From Lithodes maja (taxonomy: Eukaryota > Arthropoda > Malacostraca > Decapoda > Lithodidae): 64,000 bases of DNA. Under the pieces are notes generated by a model, which saw only the letters and a list, made by a program, of their open reading frames with translations, was not told where the DNA came from and ran no database searches. The DNA lies in the NCBI GenBank assembly GCA_037953745.1, contig JBAKBP010004414.1:62001-126000 (forward strand), read 5' to 3'. Each line of letters opens with the position of its first letter. The stretch's first letter is position 1. A program made the position numbers and the translations under genes. Shown one piece after another: positions 1 through 11,427 of this stretch.

Positions 1-2526
1 ATCCCTGCACTCCCGCGGCACCATCAACTGGTCCACTACCCCGGACCCCATCTTCCAGCTACGGTTAGGGTCTTGAAAACGCCGATACAGGATGCCATCT
101 AAATAAAAAAAATCTCCCGGCTGTGCATCACCGTCCTCGTCGAGCTCCACAGCTCCATTAGCACACGTTTGGAGCTCAGGGTCCTCCAGCTGCAACCGAC
201 GTATATCTGAGGGTGCCAAGCGATCTAATTGCTCCCGGAGCAATGCATGACCCTCCCCGATACTGAGCTGCTCCCTCTGTCTCTCTCGATGTTCATAACG
301 TTGCTGTCGTGGAGACTCGTCATGCCCAGCCTCGTCACTCTCGATGACAGGCCCAGGGGCTACTCCAGAACTAAGTAATGGTGCTAATACTGAATCACCC
401 AGGAGAGCCGCCGAGTCAAAACTCTTAAAACCAACTCCAGCTTTAGCCTCCTCCTGTTGATCGTTCCTCTGCTGGTCTGAAGACGGAGGACTAGGCTGTG
501 ACACTTTAGCTGCCCGAGCTCGGGTGACAGCACACGCCATGGGTTGTGCCTGGCACCGCTCGACCCACTCTCGCTCTTCCCTACTCACGTCGGCCGGCCT
601 CTCGGCAACGACTAAGGGTAGAACCTCAGAAGCGGGCATTGCAAAGTCGTTGCCGAGAAGAAGGTCGACGCCCTCCACTGGCAGTTTCTCCACAATCCCA
701 ACATCCAATTCACGTGCCACACCATCCACCTCCAACTCCAACCGCACCAGCGGGTATGACCGAGTTGCATTAATACCCTGCACCACCACCACCCGAGCCG
801 CATTTATAGGGTAGCCAGTCAAGTTTTTCATCAAAGTCTGGGAAGCACCTGTATCACGCAAGACCTCTACTCCATGCTTGCGCCCCGCCCACATCACGCA
901 ACCCCGTCCTCTATGGTCGCAAAAAACATCCTGAGCAGGGTTCGAGCCTCCCAGGTGCTTCTGCATTGGCTGTGCCTCAGCCTCTGACGAACTGCCCCGG
1001 GCAAACTCAGAAGGCTTCAGAGACACACCAATGTTGCAGGCCAAAGACACAGCTGCTGTAGGTGGTTTGCTAGGACAGACTCTTGCAAAGTGCCCCTTTT
1101 TATGACATTGATAACACTCTAACTCCCCTTTGGGCTTCCCTTGGTACTGGGAAGGGCCCGGCCCCTTCTTAAATGGGACGGTGCTAGTCTTGTGGTCAGT
1201 CTTGGTATCATAACTCTTGTACTTGTTTGCATAAGATATATTACTAACTCGGGGGGGTGGGGCGTCACGCCCCTTGTTACCTGCCTCACTACGCTGGGCA
1301 GACCCGCACCCACGAATTAATGATAGCCGGAGGTCAGCCATCTCAGCTGCCTCCTGTAGAGTTTTTGGATTCTTTTCTTTAATAGTTAAAGTCATTTCTG
1401 CACCTGTACACTTGTAAAACTGCTCGAGCAGAAACAGCTCCGTCAACTGTTCGGCCGTCTCAGCTTTCTCAGAACGTGTCCAGTTCGCAAGTGCATCTTT
1501 TAAGTCCCGGGCATGCTCAAGAAAGGTCGCCTCCCTAGTCTTTGCAACACCCCGAAACTTCAATCGATATGTTTCTGGTTGCAACTCGTATGCCCGTAGG
1601 ACAGCTCTCTTCAATACTGGGTAGTCAATGCAAGACTCTAAAGGCAGTGCATCATAAGCCTTCAGACCCTTACCCGTAAGTCTTGAGGAGACCAGAGCTG
1701 CCCACTTCTCTTCAGGCCAATTATGCTCCCTACACTTCTTCTCAAAACGATTAAAAAATTCTGTGACTTCAGTTTCACTAAATGCCGGCACCAATTTGAC
1801 TAAGTGGGACAAGGACTGTTCTCTTACTTGGCCCTCACGGCCCATCCGAATCCCTGTCGACTCTGCACGAGTCTTATCTAAATCTATTTGAGCACAATAT
1901 TTCTCTGAGTCGTATCTAAGCTCAGCCTCATGCCTCCTAGTCTCAGCCTCAATCTCATGCCTCCTAGTCTCATTCTCCTGCTTCCTAGCCTCAACCTCAA
2001 TCTCATGCCTCCTAGTCTCATTCTCCTGCCTCCTAGCCTCAATTTTAGCAAGCTCAAGTTTAAATATCATATCTGGAGACAGGCAGGAAGAGGGAGCTGC
2101 CACTACTGAAGGAGGGGGGGCAAGAACTGGGGAACCACCATACGCACCGCCCGAGGGCACTCCAATCTTCCAATTCTCATCCCTCTGTGGGAGAGTGCTA
2201 ACCTCCGGCAACTGAGTGGACGGCACTGTGGGAGTCGAGTGAGAGGGGATCTGGGGAGGAACCCCCCCAAACGCCCTCTCCTCCGAAACCCCATGTCGCC
2301 CACGCAACACCCAGGAAATCAGCTCCCCCTTGGACATCCCTCCTACATTGGATAGACCCAAAACCTTGGCTATCAGGTGCAAGCCATAAACATTCACCCC
2401 AGTCAGCCTCTCCTCCGTCACGTGGTACCGCTTACTCACAAAAAGTCTAGCATCCTCCTCACTAGTTACTAACGGCACCTCCTCACTTAGCATCTCTCGC
2501 TCCTCGTCAGTACTAGGGCACGACAT
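1..2526 (-). CDS. Gmr1-like Ty3/gypsy gag-protease-integrase polyprotein, partial (open at the left edge)
   Basis: An uninterrupted frame of 842 codons runs from an ATG at 2526 off position 1. Residues about 150-210 are a charged repeat of R/E/Q/H words, probably coiled coil. Residues about 239-400 resemble a retroviral capsid C-terminal/SCAN fold (LPLESCIDYPVLKRAVLRAY, then LLEQFYKC). A CX2CX4HX4C zinc knuckle (CYQCHKKGHFARVC) lies near 471-484. A retropepsin active site (LRDTGASQTLM, D-T-G near 558-560) is followed by DLLLGNDF near 622. Only about 130 linker residues later comes QLEDPELQ, then DGILYRRF and QLMVPRECR, the lead-in to an integrase zinc-binding domain. No reverse transcriptase lies between protease and integrase. 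Gmr1-like elements are known for integrase preceding RT and for SCAN-related capsids, so I infer that clade. The histidines and cysteines of the integrase finger would lie beyond the edge. Confidence 0.85.
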   Translation of the reverse strand, partial: MSCPSTDEEREMLSEEVPLVTSEEDARLFVSKRYHVTEERLTGVNVYGLHLIAKVLGLSNVGGMSKGELISWVLRGRHGVSEERAFGGVPPQIPSHSTPTVPSTQLPEVSTLPQRDENWKIGVPSGGAYGGSPVLAPPPSVVAAPSSCLSPDMIFKLELAKIEARRQENETRRHEIEVEARKQENETRRHEIEAETRRHEAELRYDSEKYCAQIDLDKTRAESTGIRMGREGQVREQSLSHLVKLVPAFSETEVTEFFNRFEKKCREHNWPEEKWAALVSSRLTGKGLKAYDALPLESCIDYPVLKRAVLRAYELQPETYRLKFRGVAKTREATFLEHARDLKDALANWTRSEKAETAEQLTELFLLEQFYKCTGAEMTLTIKEKNPKTLQEAAEMADLRLSLIRGCGSAQRSEAGNKGRDAPPPRVSNISYANKYKSYDTKTDHKTSTVPFKKGPGPSQYQGKPKGELECYQCHKKGHFARVCPSKPPTAAVSLACNIGVSLKPSEFARGSSSEAEAQPMQKHLGGSNPAQDVFCDHRGRGCVMWAGRKHGVEVLRDTGASQTLMKNLTGYPINAARVVVVQGINATRSYPLVRLELEVDGVARELDVGIVEKLPVEGVDLLLGNDFAMPASEVLPLVVAERPADVSREEREWVERCQAQPMACAVTRARAAKVSQPSPPSSDQQRNDQQEEAKAGVGFKSFDSAALLGDSVLAPLLSSGVAPGPVIESDEAGHDESPRQQRYEHRERQREQLSIGEGHALLREQLDRLAPSDIRRLQLEDPELQTCANGAVELDEDGDAQPGDFFYLDGILYRRFQDPNRSWKMGSGVVDQLMVPRECRD

Positions 2527-2726
2527 ACTGAAGTTCACAAAAAATTCTCGAGACAAAAGTGTTAAACTCCCTTATGCAAGCACTAATTACTAAATTAACT
2601 GGAGTCTCTTAAATGCTCTCCTAATTGCCTTACAAAAAAAAAATATTCTTCAATATGTACGCTAAAGTACGAACAAACAAATGTTGTACAACTCTGCAAA
2701 AAATTATACTGTTCACAAAATCCTAA
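2527..2726 (-). other. Untranslated leader between primer binding site and gag start
   Basis: About 200 bases between the primer binding site and the gag ATG on the minus strand. They are AT-rich with short homopolymers. I see no frame or motif in them beyond their position as the retrotransposon 5' leader. Confidence 0.6.
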
Positions 2727-2738
2727 GCAAGGTCGCCA
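2727..2738 (-). promoter_or_regulatory. Primer binding site, tRNA-Arg type
   Basis: On the minus strand TGGCGACCTTGC begins two bases after the LTR end. TGGCGACC is complementary to a tRNA 3' end GGTCGCCA, as found in some eukaryotic arginine tRNAs (UCG/CCG acceptor stems). The match ends after eight bases, so the tRNA identity is inferred. Confidence 0.55.
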
Positions 2739-2740
2739 TT

Positions 2741-4341
2741 TGTTACGACCGGGCACTCGGGTACACTAGGGCTCTTACACAGGACTCGAGTATGGCTCGC
2801 TGCCACAACGGAAACACACGATCCCAACCCCAGAGTACTGCCAGCCGAACAAAAAACGCCACTACCCTCCAGAGTTCTATCTGCTATAACGGGGTATACA
2901 AGAACTCGGTACTAGCGTTTCACACAACAGACTAATAACAAGACGGGAGTTATCTAGTCTGGTCAACAATCAAACAAAGAAGAAAGTACTACAACACTAA
3001 AGAATAGTGTTGGCCGAAGCCGAAGTAATCCACCCTTGAACTAAGAACTTAAGAAGTCCTCCACCCTCTACTTCGGATCGGCACTATTACGTTACGTTAA
3101 ACAATAGTCCTCGAGCATCAAGCAAGGAATCTTCTGATAAGTTAGATGCTTCTCGAATACTCGTAAGAAGTAAGTATCGGATTTTGAACAGCAATTTAAT
3201 GAATAACTCACTGGTAATTAAAGGCTTTAAATTGACATAAGAAGAATTATAAGAATAAGAATAAGCAATAGGATATGGCAAACATTAAGAAGAAGTACTC
3301 CGACAATGCACTGGCAATAGCCTACTAAGATTGTGCTCGTGGGCCACTAATCTCTGAAGTAGCTAAGCGTGCCACACATGAAATCAATAGTGCTTAAACA
3401 ATAATATACATAAGGAGAAGCTTCAATACTATGCTGTATCTGCTGGTCGAGCAAAGTCTAGCTGGGATATCTAAGGTTAAGAGACAATGGCTGAGCAAGC
3501 GGCTCGTAGCCTAGCGAGGTCCTTAAGACTGTGCGGCCAAATTACGGTAATTGACGGGATGCTCTCTTGAGAGATCCAGATCACTAGTATCTGGTTCTCT
3601 CCTGGCGATCCTCTCAAAGTCAAGCAAATGAGATAACACAGTGTTGGGTGGCATAGGCAAAAGCCCTCACTCGCAACACAGTGCTAAACTCCCACGGTAC
3701 ACAGTCAGAAAGACCACCTAGGCGTTCCACGTCTCCGTTGCAATTGTACTGGTTCAACCGCAACCTAGTACTCATAGGAAATCACAACTCAGAAACCCTA
3801 TCCCAGTCTAGCATTGCCTAAACCAGCAGAAAACAGGAACATGAATAATCGCACACAGGGAAATGCATATACGAGTGCAACAAACATCAATCAATCCTAT
3901 TCTAGTTAACCCTTCCAAAAATAGGCTATCTAACAGGCACTTATCTCGTGAGAACTCAAGCGATAATACTTTGGCTGACTAAATCTGTACCAAAGGGGTC
4001 ATGGAGGTTAAACAGGGACGAGAAGAGAAGAAGATAGGCTGTTCAGAGAGTAGAGAAAGTTCACATCAGTCGGAAGAATATGGATAGTTGCAAGGGATAT
4101 GAGAAGTCGCTTTGCCTGATGAGCTCTGAGGAAAATGCGGCGGGACCTCCCTTTTTATACTCGGCCCTTTAGTGAGCATAACGCCAACTACTAAGGACCG
4201 CCCACTGGCAATCATGACGTCATATTCTCTCTCAATCTGGGATCGACAAAGAACTTCCCACGCGCTGAGAGGGAGGAAGGGGGGAGGGAGGAGGGAGTGA
4301 GGCCTACACACCTCGTGGCGCGCTCACTGGCCGTCGTTACA
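2741..4341 (-). repeat. 5' LTR of the Gmr1-like retrotransposon, about 1.6 kb
   Basis: Read on the minus strand this block starts TGTAACGAC and ends GTCGTAACA, a TG...CA pair with near-perfect 9-bp inverted ends. A primer binding site follows at the correct spacing, then a gag frame. The promoter elements sit in the first 220 bases. The partner LTR lies outside the window, so LTR identity (insertion age) and the target-site duplication cannot be checked. Confidence 0.75.
4124..4222 (-). promoter_or_regulatory. LTR core promoter: CRE, TATA box and initiator
   Basis: On the minus strand a perfect palindromic CRE/ATF site TGACGTCA lies at 4215-4222. A TATA box GTATAAAAAG lies at 4151-4160, and an initiator-like TCAGAG at 4124-4129 is about 30 bases downstream of it. 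This spacing is that of a standard RNA polymerase II core promoter. Transcription from here would read the LTR R/U5 region, leader and gag. Confidence 0.6.
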
Positions 4342-4590
4342 TAACTCTCTCTCTCATCATTGTATATAAGTCCCACACACAATACTTATAACTAATGATA
4401 TAAAATAGAACTCGTTGACTTAGAAGAAAACAAAATACATAATGATAATACTTATAGTACAACGGTTCACATAAACTGAGTTAGGAAACTCTACACAGAC
4501 TACAGCCAAAGTTCCTGCCCTGACGATCCTAGCGAGGGTGGGGCCTGACTGGGCGTTCTGTACAGCATGCTCATACTCGACATGCGTCAC
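4342..4590. other. Unassigned spacer between LTR and tandem array
   Basis: About 250 bases outside the LTR and left of the first array homology. It starts with a CT-rich stretch and is otherwise AT-rich. No coding frame or match to other parts of the window was seen. It is probably the original left flank of the array. Confidence 0.4.
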
Positions 4591-4909
4591 AACTACTTTC
4601 ACTGACTTTACACGACAATAGAGCCGTGGCTCTGAATTTATGGACAAGGACAATACAAAGTTCTAAACGAACTAGTTAATGCAAATGGATTAACAAAATA
4701 AATGTAAAATGAATCAACTAGTGGCAAGGATGGAAACAAACTCCATCAAGATTAATTAAATAATAAGTCAAGTATAAGTGACTGAAAAGCATTGAACTCT
4801 GCGACGAGATTTTCGCTATTGGATCTGTACCCAAAAATATATAAGGAATGAATAAACTGAAGTCTGCGCGAAGTATTCTAAATGTACGTGTAAGGTGCAT
4901 GTATAACAG

Positions 4910-4910
<1 letters not shown>

Positions 4911-4947
<37 letters not shown>

Positions 4948-4949
4948 CC
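4911..4949. repeat. AT dinucleotide tract inside a short hairpin
   Basis: AGGAAATATT, an (AT)n run and AATATTTCCT-like sequence form a hairpin. The run is clearly longer here than in the equivalent places of copies 1 to 3 (near 19685, 31290 and 42905), so it behaves as a variable microsatellite. Confidence 0.7.
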
Positions 4950-5084
4950 TACGCGAGGAATTCCGGAGCCCTAATTCGAGGAAGTATGAATATATTTTCC
5001 TAAGTGATAGAGTGTGGAATGTTTCCCTACAATTGGGATAACGAAAATAAAATAAAGAAGGGAAGAGATGAAAGCTCTACGATA

Positions 5085-6900
5085 CTGCTTCATCCATTCC
5101 ACCATTAAAATCTCCGACTGGCAATCTTGTAAGTGACCCACGAGGTAAAGCTAACCTTCTTGCGGATATTTTCTCCACCAACTCAACCTTAGATGAAATA
5201 AATCAAGATGTCCCTGTACTTAATTTTAATTCGCCTGAAATTCCCTCACTTAAGATCCACACCAGACATGTCAAAACTATTTTGCAGAATCTCTCGGTAG
5301 ATAAGGCTCCTGGTCCAGATGAAATTCCTCCAATAGTACTTAAGAATTGCTCCTTGGTGCTCGCTCCTGTATTGGCAAAATGTTTCCGTCTGTGTACTCA
5401 TACCTCATGCTTCCCAGTACCCTGGAAAGAAGCAAACATCCATCCAGTTCCTAAAAAAGGTGCCTCTTCAGATCCATCAAACTACAGACCAATAGCTATA
5501 ACTTCCACTCTTGGTAAAGTCTTTGAAATTATATTAAATAATCACATAATTAAGCATCTTGAGAATAATAAATTAATCAGTGATAGGCAATATGGTTTTA
5601 GACGATGTCGATCAACTGCAGACATGCTTTGCCTTCTTACGCATCAAATCAACCAAGCTACAGACCAACATGGTGAAACACTTACAATAGCACTGGATAT
5701 ATCAAAGGCATTTGATAGAGTCTGGCATCAATCCTTATTGTCGAAGCTGTCACACTACGGCCTTGCATCATTAGTTCCACTAATTTCTTCTTATCTTCAT
5801 AACAGAAAAATACGTGTAATGGTAGATGGCCTTTATTCTCAATTTCACTCAATAAATGCTGGTGTTCCCCAGGGATCAGTTTTGGCCCCAATTCTGTTCC
5901 TCATTCATATCAATGATCTCATATCTACCACTCATAATCCAATACATTCCTATGCAGATGACTCAACACTCCACAGTTCCTTCACATTTACCAATTCTTT
6001 CACCCAACCCGATCTTATAAATTCAAAAATAAACACTGCAATTTCTCTGAACCAGGACCTTTCTAGAATTAATGGATGGGGACAAAAGAATCTAGTTTCC
6101 TTTAATGCACAGAAAACCAAGTACATTCAATTTTCTAACCGACAGAATCTCACTGACTCCCATATATTTTTTAATGATGTAAATATTCCCACTTCCCCTA
6201 GTATTGACATTCTCGGTGTAACATTAACTACTAACTTGAGCTGGACACATTATGTTAGAAGCATTGCTAAGAATGCCTCTAAAAAACTGGGACTCCTGTA
6301 CAGAGTTCGAGAATTCTTCACTGACGAGCAGTTGGCCGTGATATATAAAGTAATGTGCGTTCTCAGATGGATTACTGTTCACCTCTGTGGGGTGGAAGTG
6401 GAGTGGTTGCATTGAGGCAGTTGGACAAAATTCAAAATAAAGCTATTAGATTAATCAATAACCCTGCAATCACACAGGACCTTCCTACATTATCCATACG
6501 AAGAAACGTTGCATCCCTTGCATTATTCTACAGATATTTTCACAGCAATTGTTCCGAGGAACTTGCTTCAATTGTGCCGCCTCTCCACATCTTTCCCGTA
6601 GAACTAGGGCAGCTGAGAGCGCCCATGAATTTACACTTTCTCCTCCACAATGCAGAACTTCTGCTTATCAGAATTCATTTATCCCCAGAGCTACTACTCT
6701 TTGGAATTCACTTCCCTCGAATTGCTTTCACAAACTTACAATCTACAAATGTTTAAATCCAGTTGTTACAAATATTTTATGAATGGAGGATGCCTTTAGG
6801 CACATGGACCTTTTTGTTTTATCTGTGTTTTTCCTTCCTCCGTTCATTGTCTCGGAAAAAAAAAAAAAATAAATAAAAAAAAAAAAAAAAAAAAAAAAAA
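5085..6900 (+). mobile_element. 5'-truncated jockey-like LINE, plus strand
   Basis: It interrupts array copy 0 between CTCTACGATA and TACGTTAAG, which are adjacent (one base apart) in the other copies. It ends in a poly(A)-rich tail at about 6856-6900. The body is nearly identical to the minus-strand LINE at 8995-15285. No clear target-site duplication is visible. It contains only the 3' part of ORF2. Confidence 0.85.
5091..6782 (+). pseudogene. Reverse transcriptase of jockey-like LINE (truncated, frameshifted)
   Basis: The N-terminal endonuclease is missing. The frame enters upstream of RT (KAPGPDEIPP) and keeps fingers (NYRPIAITSTLGK), motif A (LDISKAFDRVWH), motif B (AGVPQGSVLAPILF) and motif C (SYADDST) intact to about 6345. 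One base lost in the A run near 6350, relative to the minus-strand copy, shifts the frame into a stop at 6415. A second shift occurs near 6597. The remaining C-terminal part (DYCSPLWGG) continues in other frames to about 6782. This copy keeps the catalytic aspartates that the minus-strand copy has partly lost. The clade is inferred from motif resemblance and the poly(A) tail. Confidence 0.85.
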
Positions 6901-7205
6901 ATACGTTAAGTTTAAATAGAATCTTGACATACCTGAATCTAAACCCTCACGATACTCATTGTTACCATTACAAAACTTAGAAAGGCACTTAAAAGAATTG
7001 GAAGTCTATAGAAGCACTGGTAGAACGAGTTTGGGAGTGGAAGGGCAGCTAGTCATGGGGCGGTATCTTTCCAAGTATCAGGGACGTAACGTCGCACTTG
7101 GAGTCATTGGCCGTCAGGTAACTTTTCACATGTCAGAGCTAGGTTCAGGCCCAAACAATTCCAACAGCCACTTGGCAAGGTTTCTATGCGGTTTCGACTT
7201 AGGGG

Positions 7206-7761
7206 GACTTTAGGTACACATATTCACACTGGACCTATGGGATAAATCCAAAGTATCCCCTGCACTTGGTTGGAATAAATTCTTTCCAGGCGTAGGAGGA
7301 CAATTAATTTAAAAAATATCCTGAGTCTCAACAGAGGTGCTTAATGCAAAGTCGTGCTTAGAAGTTTTGGGCAGACTTGTGTGAAAGGCACTAAGTTCAC
7401 TTGGAGTGGCCAATGGACTGGTAGATCGCAATCTGTTAGCGCCACGACAACTCCGGAACTTATCAACTACTTTCAACTTGACTAGTGACTCAATCTCGGG
7501 CCCATATAAGGAAGTGTCGCCACTGGCTGTCCAATTCCCGCTGCAACTAAGTCGCTGGTTGGGTGCGGATGCCAGGATGTAAGTTTTCTCACTAAGTCTA
7601 GAATCAGTAGTCCTCCTTTCTAACCTAGGAGTATTGAGAACAGATTCAAAAATTAAGTTCATGCCAATAGGCTGAATGCTTGACTCTGGTTTGGTCAGTG
7701 TGGATAGTGTTTTTTTAGCCTGCGTTGTCCTGGATAGGTGCTTCCAGGGCAACAAGGGCAC
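7206..7761 (-). pseudogene. Gag-like frame of the array unit, copy 0 (shortened)
   Basis: This is the copy 0 version of the Ser/Thr/Pro-rich frame found full length in copies 1-3. Substitutions and a changed A-run near 7310 close the frame after 150 codons, against 183 elsewhere. No ATG precedes the conserved part. See the copy 1 entry at 20150 for its description. Confidence 0.4.
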
Positions 7762-7893
7762 GCTAGATATTTCAGCTTTGTTTTAAGTCACGGAGCTAGG
7801 AGCACTGGTGGTAACTTGTATATTAGGTGCACTTATCAGTTGTGCATTCGGGGACATTGATTTGACACTTGAATTGGTGGAACTGGTATACAC

Positions 7894-8368
7894 TATAGGT
7901 TTGAGTCCCAAAGGGAAGAAGGAAAACCTAAAATTTAGTAGTGGCCCCGGAATCATTGACGATATGCCTTAAACAGTAATGGCACTCTTTGAACCCCAGA
8001 GTCAGCTGTTCAAATCACCCGCCCCGGAGCGCAAGAGACCAAACATCGTAAGCGTATACTCATAATTACTTATGGACTCGTCTTTATGACGCGAACGCCA
8101 CTACGAAAAAACGAATTAAAAATAATAATAAAAAACAAAAAAAATAGAACTACTAATCTGCTAGGCTTCCCATCGTTTGGATGTTGATAGCGTGAGTATG
8201 CCACAAGACGCTGGCGCGTCATTCGTCCTTCACTGACATATCAAGATAACCTAGAAACTTCAGAAACGAATGGGAAGGGGATGAAAGGGAGGGCCAGAAT
8301 CGTCAATGATTCTGGGGCCACTACTATATATTAGGTTTTCCTTCTTCCCTTCGGTACTCAAACCTATA
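7894..8368. repeat. Complementary-repeat block of the unit, copy 0
   Basis: Two arms of about 70 bases (7894-7963 and 8299-8368) are near-perfect reverse complements, both containing TAGTGGCCCC and ATCATTGACGAT or their complements. A third partial copy in direct orientation overlaps the right end. See the copy 1 entry at 20834. Confidence 0.7.
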
Positions 8369-8818
8369 ATTTATTAGTGGCCCCTCCATCATTGACTATA
8401 TGCCTGATATCACAATTCTGGAGGGGGACATTCGTGATAAATATCAAACCACTAACAAAATAACAATAGGATGAGAATAAACCCAGTTCATAGAGCTCAA
8501 GCTTTCTTTATTTTGTGACAAAATACAGTAAAATTGTAAAGAGGTACAGGTAGTGTACTTAAAAATATACCTGTGTACAATAATTCTTAAATCTTTGGAT
8601 AGAGATTGCAGAAAAATTGCACTTCATATAAATTATCTATTACATGTACAAACAGATTACTTATATGTATACAACATTATGTAACTGTTATAAAAAATAA
8701 AATATTTGTCAATGTAAATTCTATTATACCATATACAAAAATATTCTCCAACTCTTGACTATATTTCAAGTACCTGAGTAACCTTATGATAATGAGTATC
8801 ACATAAAAAATGTATCTA

Positions 8819-8853
<35 letters not shown>

Positions 8854-9070
8854 CACTCTTGACAATGTTTGAAGTCCTCGAGTAACCTTAGGATAATGAG
8901 TATCACAGTGGACACATACACTAACCACGTCCCGCGGGGCTGCGGGTCTTTGGCTATCACCCCCCCCCCCCCCCACCTTTTTTTATAACTAGCAATTTTT
9001 TTTTTTTTTTTTTAAAGAGACAATGAACGGAGGAAGGAAAAACACAGATAAAACAAAAAGGTCCATGTGC

Positions 9071-11427
9071 CTAAAAAAAAAGGCATCCTCCATTCATAAA
9101 ATGTTTGTAACAACTGGATTTAAACATTTGCAGATTGTAAGTTTGTGGAAAGCAATTCGAGGGAAGTGAATTCCAAAGAGTAGTAGCTCTGGGGATAAAT
9201 GAATTCTGATAAGCAGAAGTTCTGCATTGTGGAGGAGAAAGTGTAAATTCATGGGCGCTCTCAGCTGCCCTAGTTCTATGCGGAAAGATGTGGAGAGGCG
9301 GCACAATTGAAGCAAGTTCCTCGGAACAATTGCTGTGAAAATATCTGTAGAATAATGCAAGGGATGCAACGTTTCTTCGTATGGATAATGTAGGAAGGTC
9401 CTGTGTGATTGCAGGGTTATTGATTAATCTAATAGCTTTATTTTGAATTTTGTCCAACTGCCTCAATGCAACCACTCCACTTCCACCCCACAGAGGTGAA
9501 CAGTAATCCATCTGAGAACGCACATGACTTTTATATATCACGGCCAACTGCTCGTCAGTGAAGAATTCTCGAACTCTGTACAGGAGTCCCAGTTTTTTAG
9601 AGGCATTCTTAGCAATGCTTCTAACATAATGTGTCCAGCTCAAGTTAGTAGTTAATGTTACACCGAGAATGTCAATACTAGGGGAAGTGGGAATATTTAC
9701 ATCATTAAAAAATATATGGGAGTCAGTGAGATTCTGTCGGTTAGAAAATTGAATGTATTTGGTTTTCTGTGCATTAAAGGAAACTAGATTCTTTTGTCCC
9801 CATCCATTAATTCTAGAAAGGTCCTGGTTCAGAGAAATTGCAGTGTTTATTTTTGAATTTATAAGATCGGGTTGGGTGAAAGAATTGGTAAATATGAAGG
9901 AACTGTGGAGTGTTGAGTCATCTGCGTAGGAATGTATTGGATTATGAGTGGTAGATATGAGATCATTGATATGAATGAGGAACAGAATTGGGGCCAAAAC
10001 TGATCCCTGGGGAACACCAGCATTTATTGAGTGAAATTGAGAATAAAGGCCATCTACCATTACACATATTTTTCTGTTATGAAGATAAGAAGAAATTAGT
10101 GGAACTGATGATGCAAGGCCGTAGTGTGACATCTTCGACAATAAGGATTGATGCCAGACTATCAAATGCCTTTGATATATGCAGTGCTATTGTATGTGTT
10201 TCACCATGTTGGTCTGTAGCTTGGTTGATTTGATGCGAAAGGCGGCAAAGCATGTCTGCAGTTGATCGACATCGTCTAAAACCATATTGCCTATCACTGA
10301 TTAATTTATTATTCTCAAGATGCTTAATTATGTGATTATTTAATATAATTTCAAAGACTTTACCAAGAGTGGAAGTTATAGCTATTGGTCTGTAGTTTAA
10401 TGGATCTGAAGAGGCACCTTTTTTAGGAACTGGATGGATGTTTGCTTCTTTCCAGGGTACTGGGAAGCATGAGGTATGAGTACACAGACGGAAAATTTTT
10501 GCCAATACAGGAGCGAGCACCAAAGAGCAATTCTTAAGTACTATTGGAGGAATTTCATCTGGACCAGGAGCCTTATCTACTGAGAGATTCTGCAAAATAG
10601 TTTTGACATGTCTGGTGTGGATCTTAAGTGAGGGAATTTCAGGCGAATTAAAATTAAGTACAGGGACATCTTGATTTATTTCATGTAAGGTTGAGTTGGT
10701 GGAGAAAATATCCGCAAGAAGGTTAGCTTTACCTCGTGGGTCACTTACAAGATTGCCAGTCGGAGATTTTAATAGTGGAATGGATGAAGCAGTAGTGAAG
10801 TTAGATTTAAATGAGTTAAGAGTAGACCAAAATATTTTGTTATCATTTGGATTATTTAGAAGTTTATTTGCCTGCTTGTGGAGAAAGTTTGATTTAGTTA
10901 GGTTTAATACAGTTTTGGCATGATTTCTGATGTTTCTAAAGTAATTAAAGGCTTCCTGAGTTTTTGATCTTGTGTATGCATTGTAGGCTATTGCTTTTTG
11001 TTCAGTTACTCTAGCACAATTATGGTCAAACCATTTAGGTGAATTAGATCTTTTACTGTACTTTTGATGAGGAATAAAAGTTTCCATTCCAATTTTTACA
11101 AAATCTTGTATGTGGCTCAAGGTGGAGTGTGCATCATTAGAAAAGAAAGAGGTCCAGGGAATATCAATAAAGAAACCCTGAAGACCCTCCCAGTCTGCCC
11201 TATCGTAATGCCATTTAGTCACCAAAACAGGTTCAGAGTGGGAAGGTGTGGTAGGTGATAGACAGGTGGCCTGTATCAGACAGTGATCAGAAGATCCAAG
11301 CGGGGACCTCACTGTAACATCATAATTTTCTGAATTGGTTGTTAAAAATAAGTCCAGTAGGTGGGAATTATGATTAGGATTATCTGGTACACGGGTGGGT
11401 TGGTTGACTAGTTGAGCGAGATTAAAT
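9071..11427 (-). pseudogene. Jockey-like LINE ORF2, end of endonuclease plus reverse transcriptase (frameshifted)
   Basis: Continuing from the endonuclease half at 14649-15187, this part opens with the endonuclease end (LDLFLTTNSEN, then SPLGSSDHCLI with the catalytic SDH). It then gives the RT linker and fingers (KAPGPDEIPP, NYRPIAITSTLGK). Motif A reads ALHISKAFD, so the catalytic Asp is His. Two bases are missing just after it (near 10160) relative to the plus-strand copy, which shifts the frame. The rest (GVPQGSVLAPILF, SYADDST) is open to 9071. This copy is therefore inactive. Confidence 0.85.
11418..11427. repeat. Target-site duplication of the RTE-like LINE, left copy
   Basis: GAGATTAAAT at 11418-11427 is repeated at 14639-14648. 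The two copies flank the RTE-like element exactly, and removing the element plus one copy restores the host LINE reading frame. Confidence 0.9.

Noticed and set aside
8676..8976. 99-codon minus-strand frame with a run of Phe
   Set aside because: It is produced by translating the long A/T run and AT-rich sequence; the equivalent copies do not keep it.
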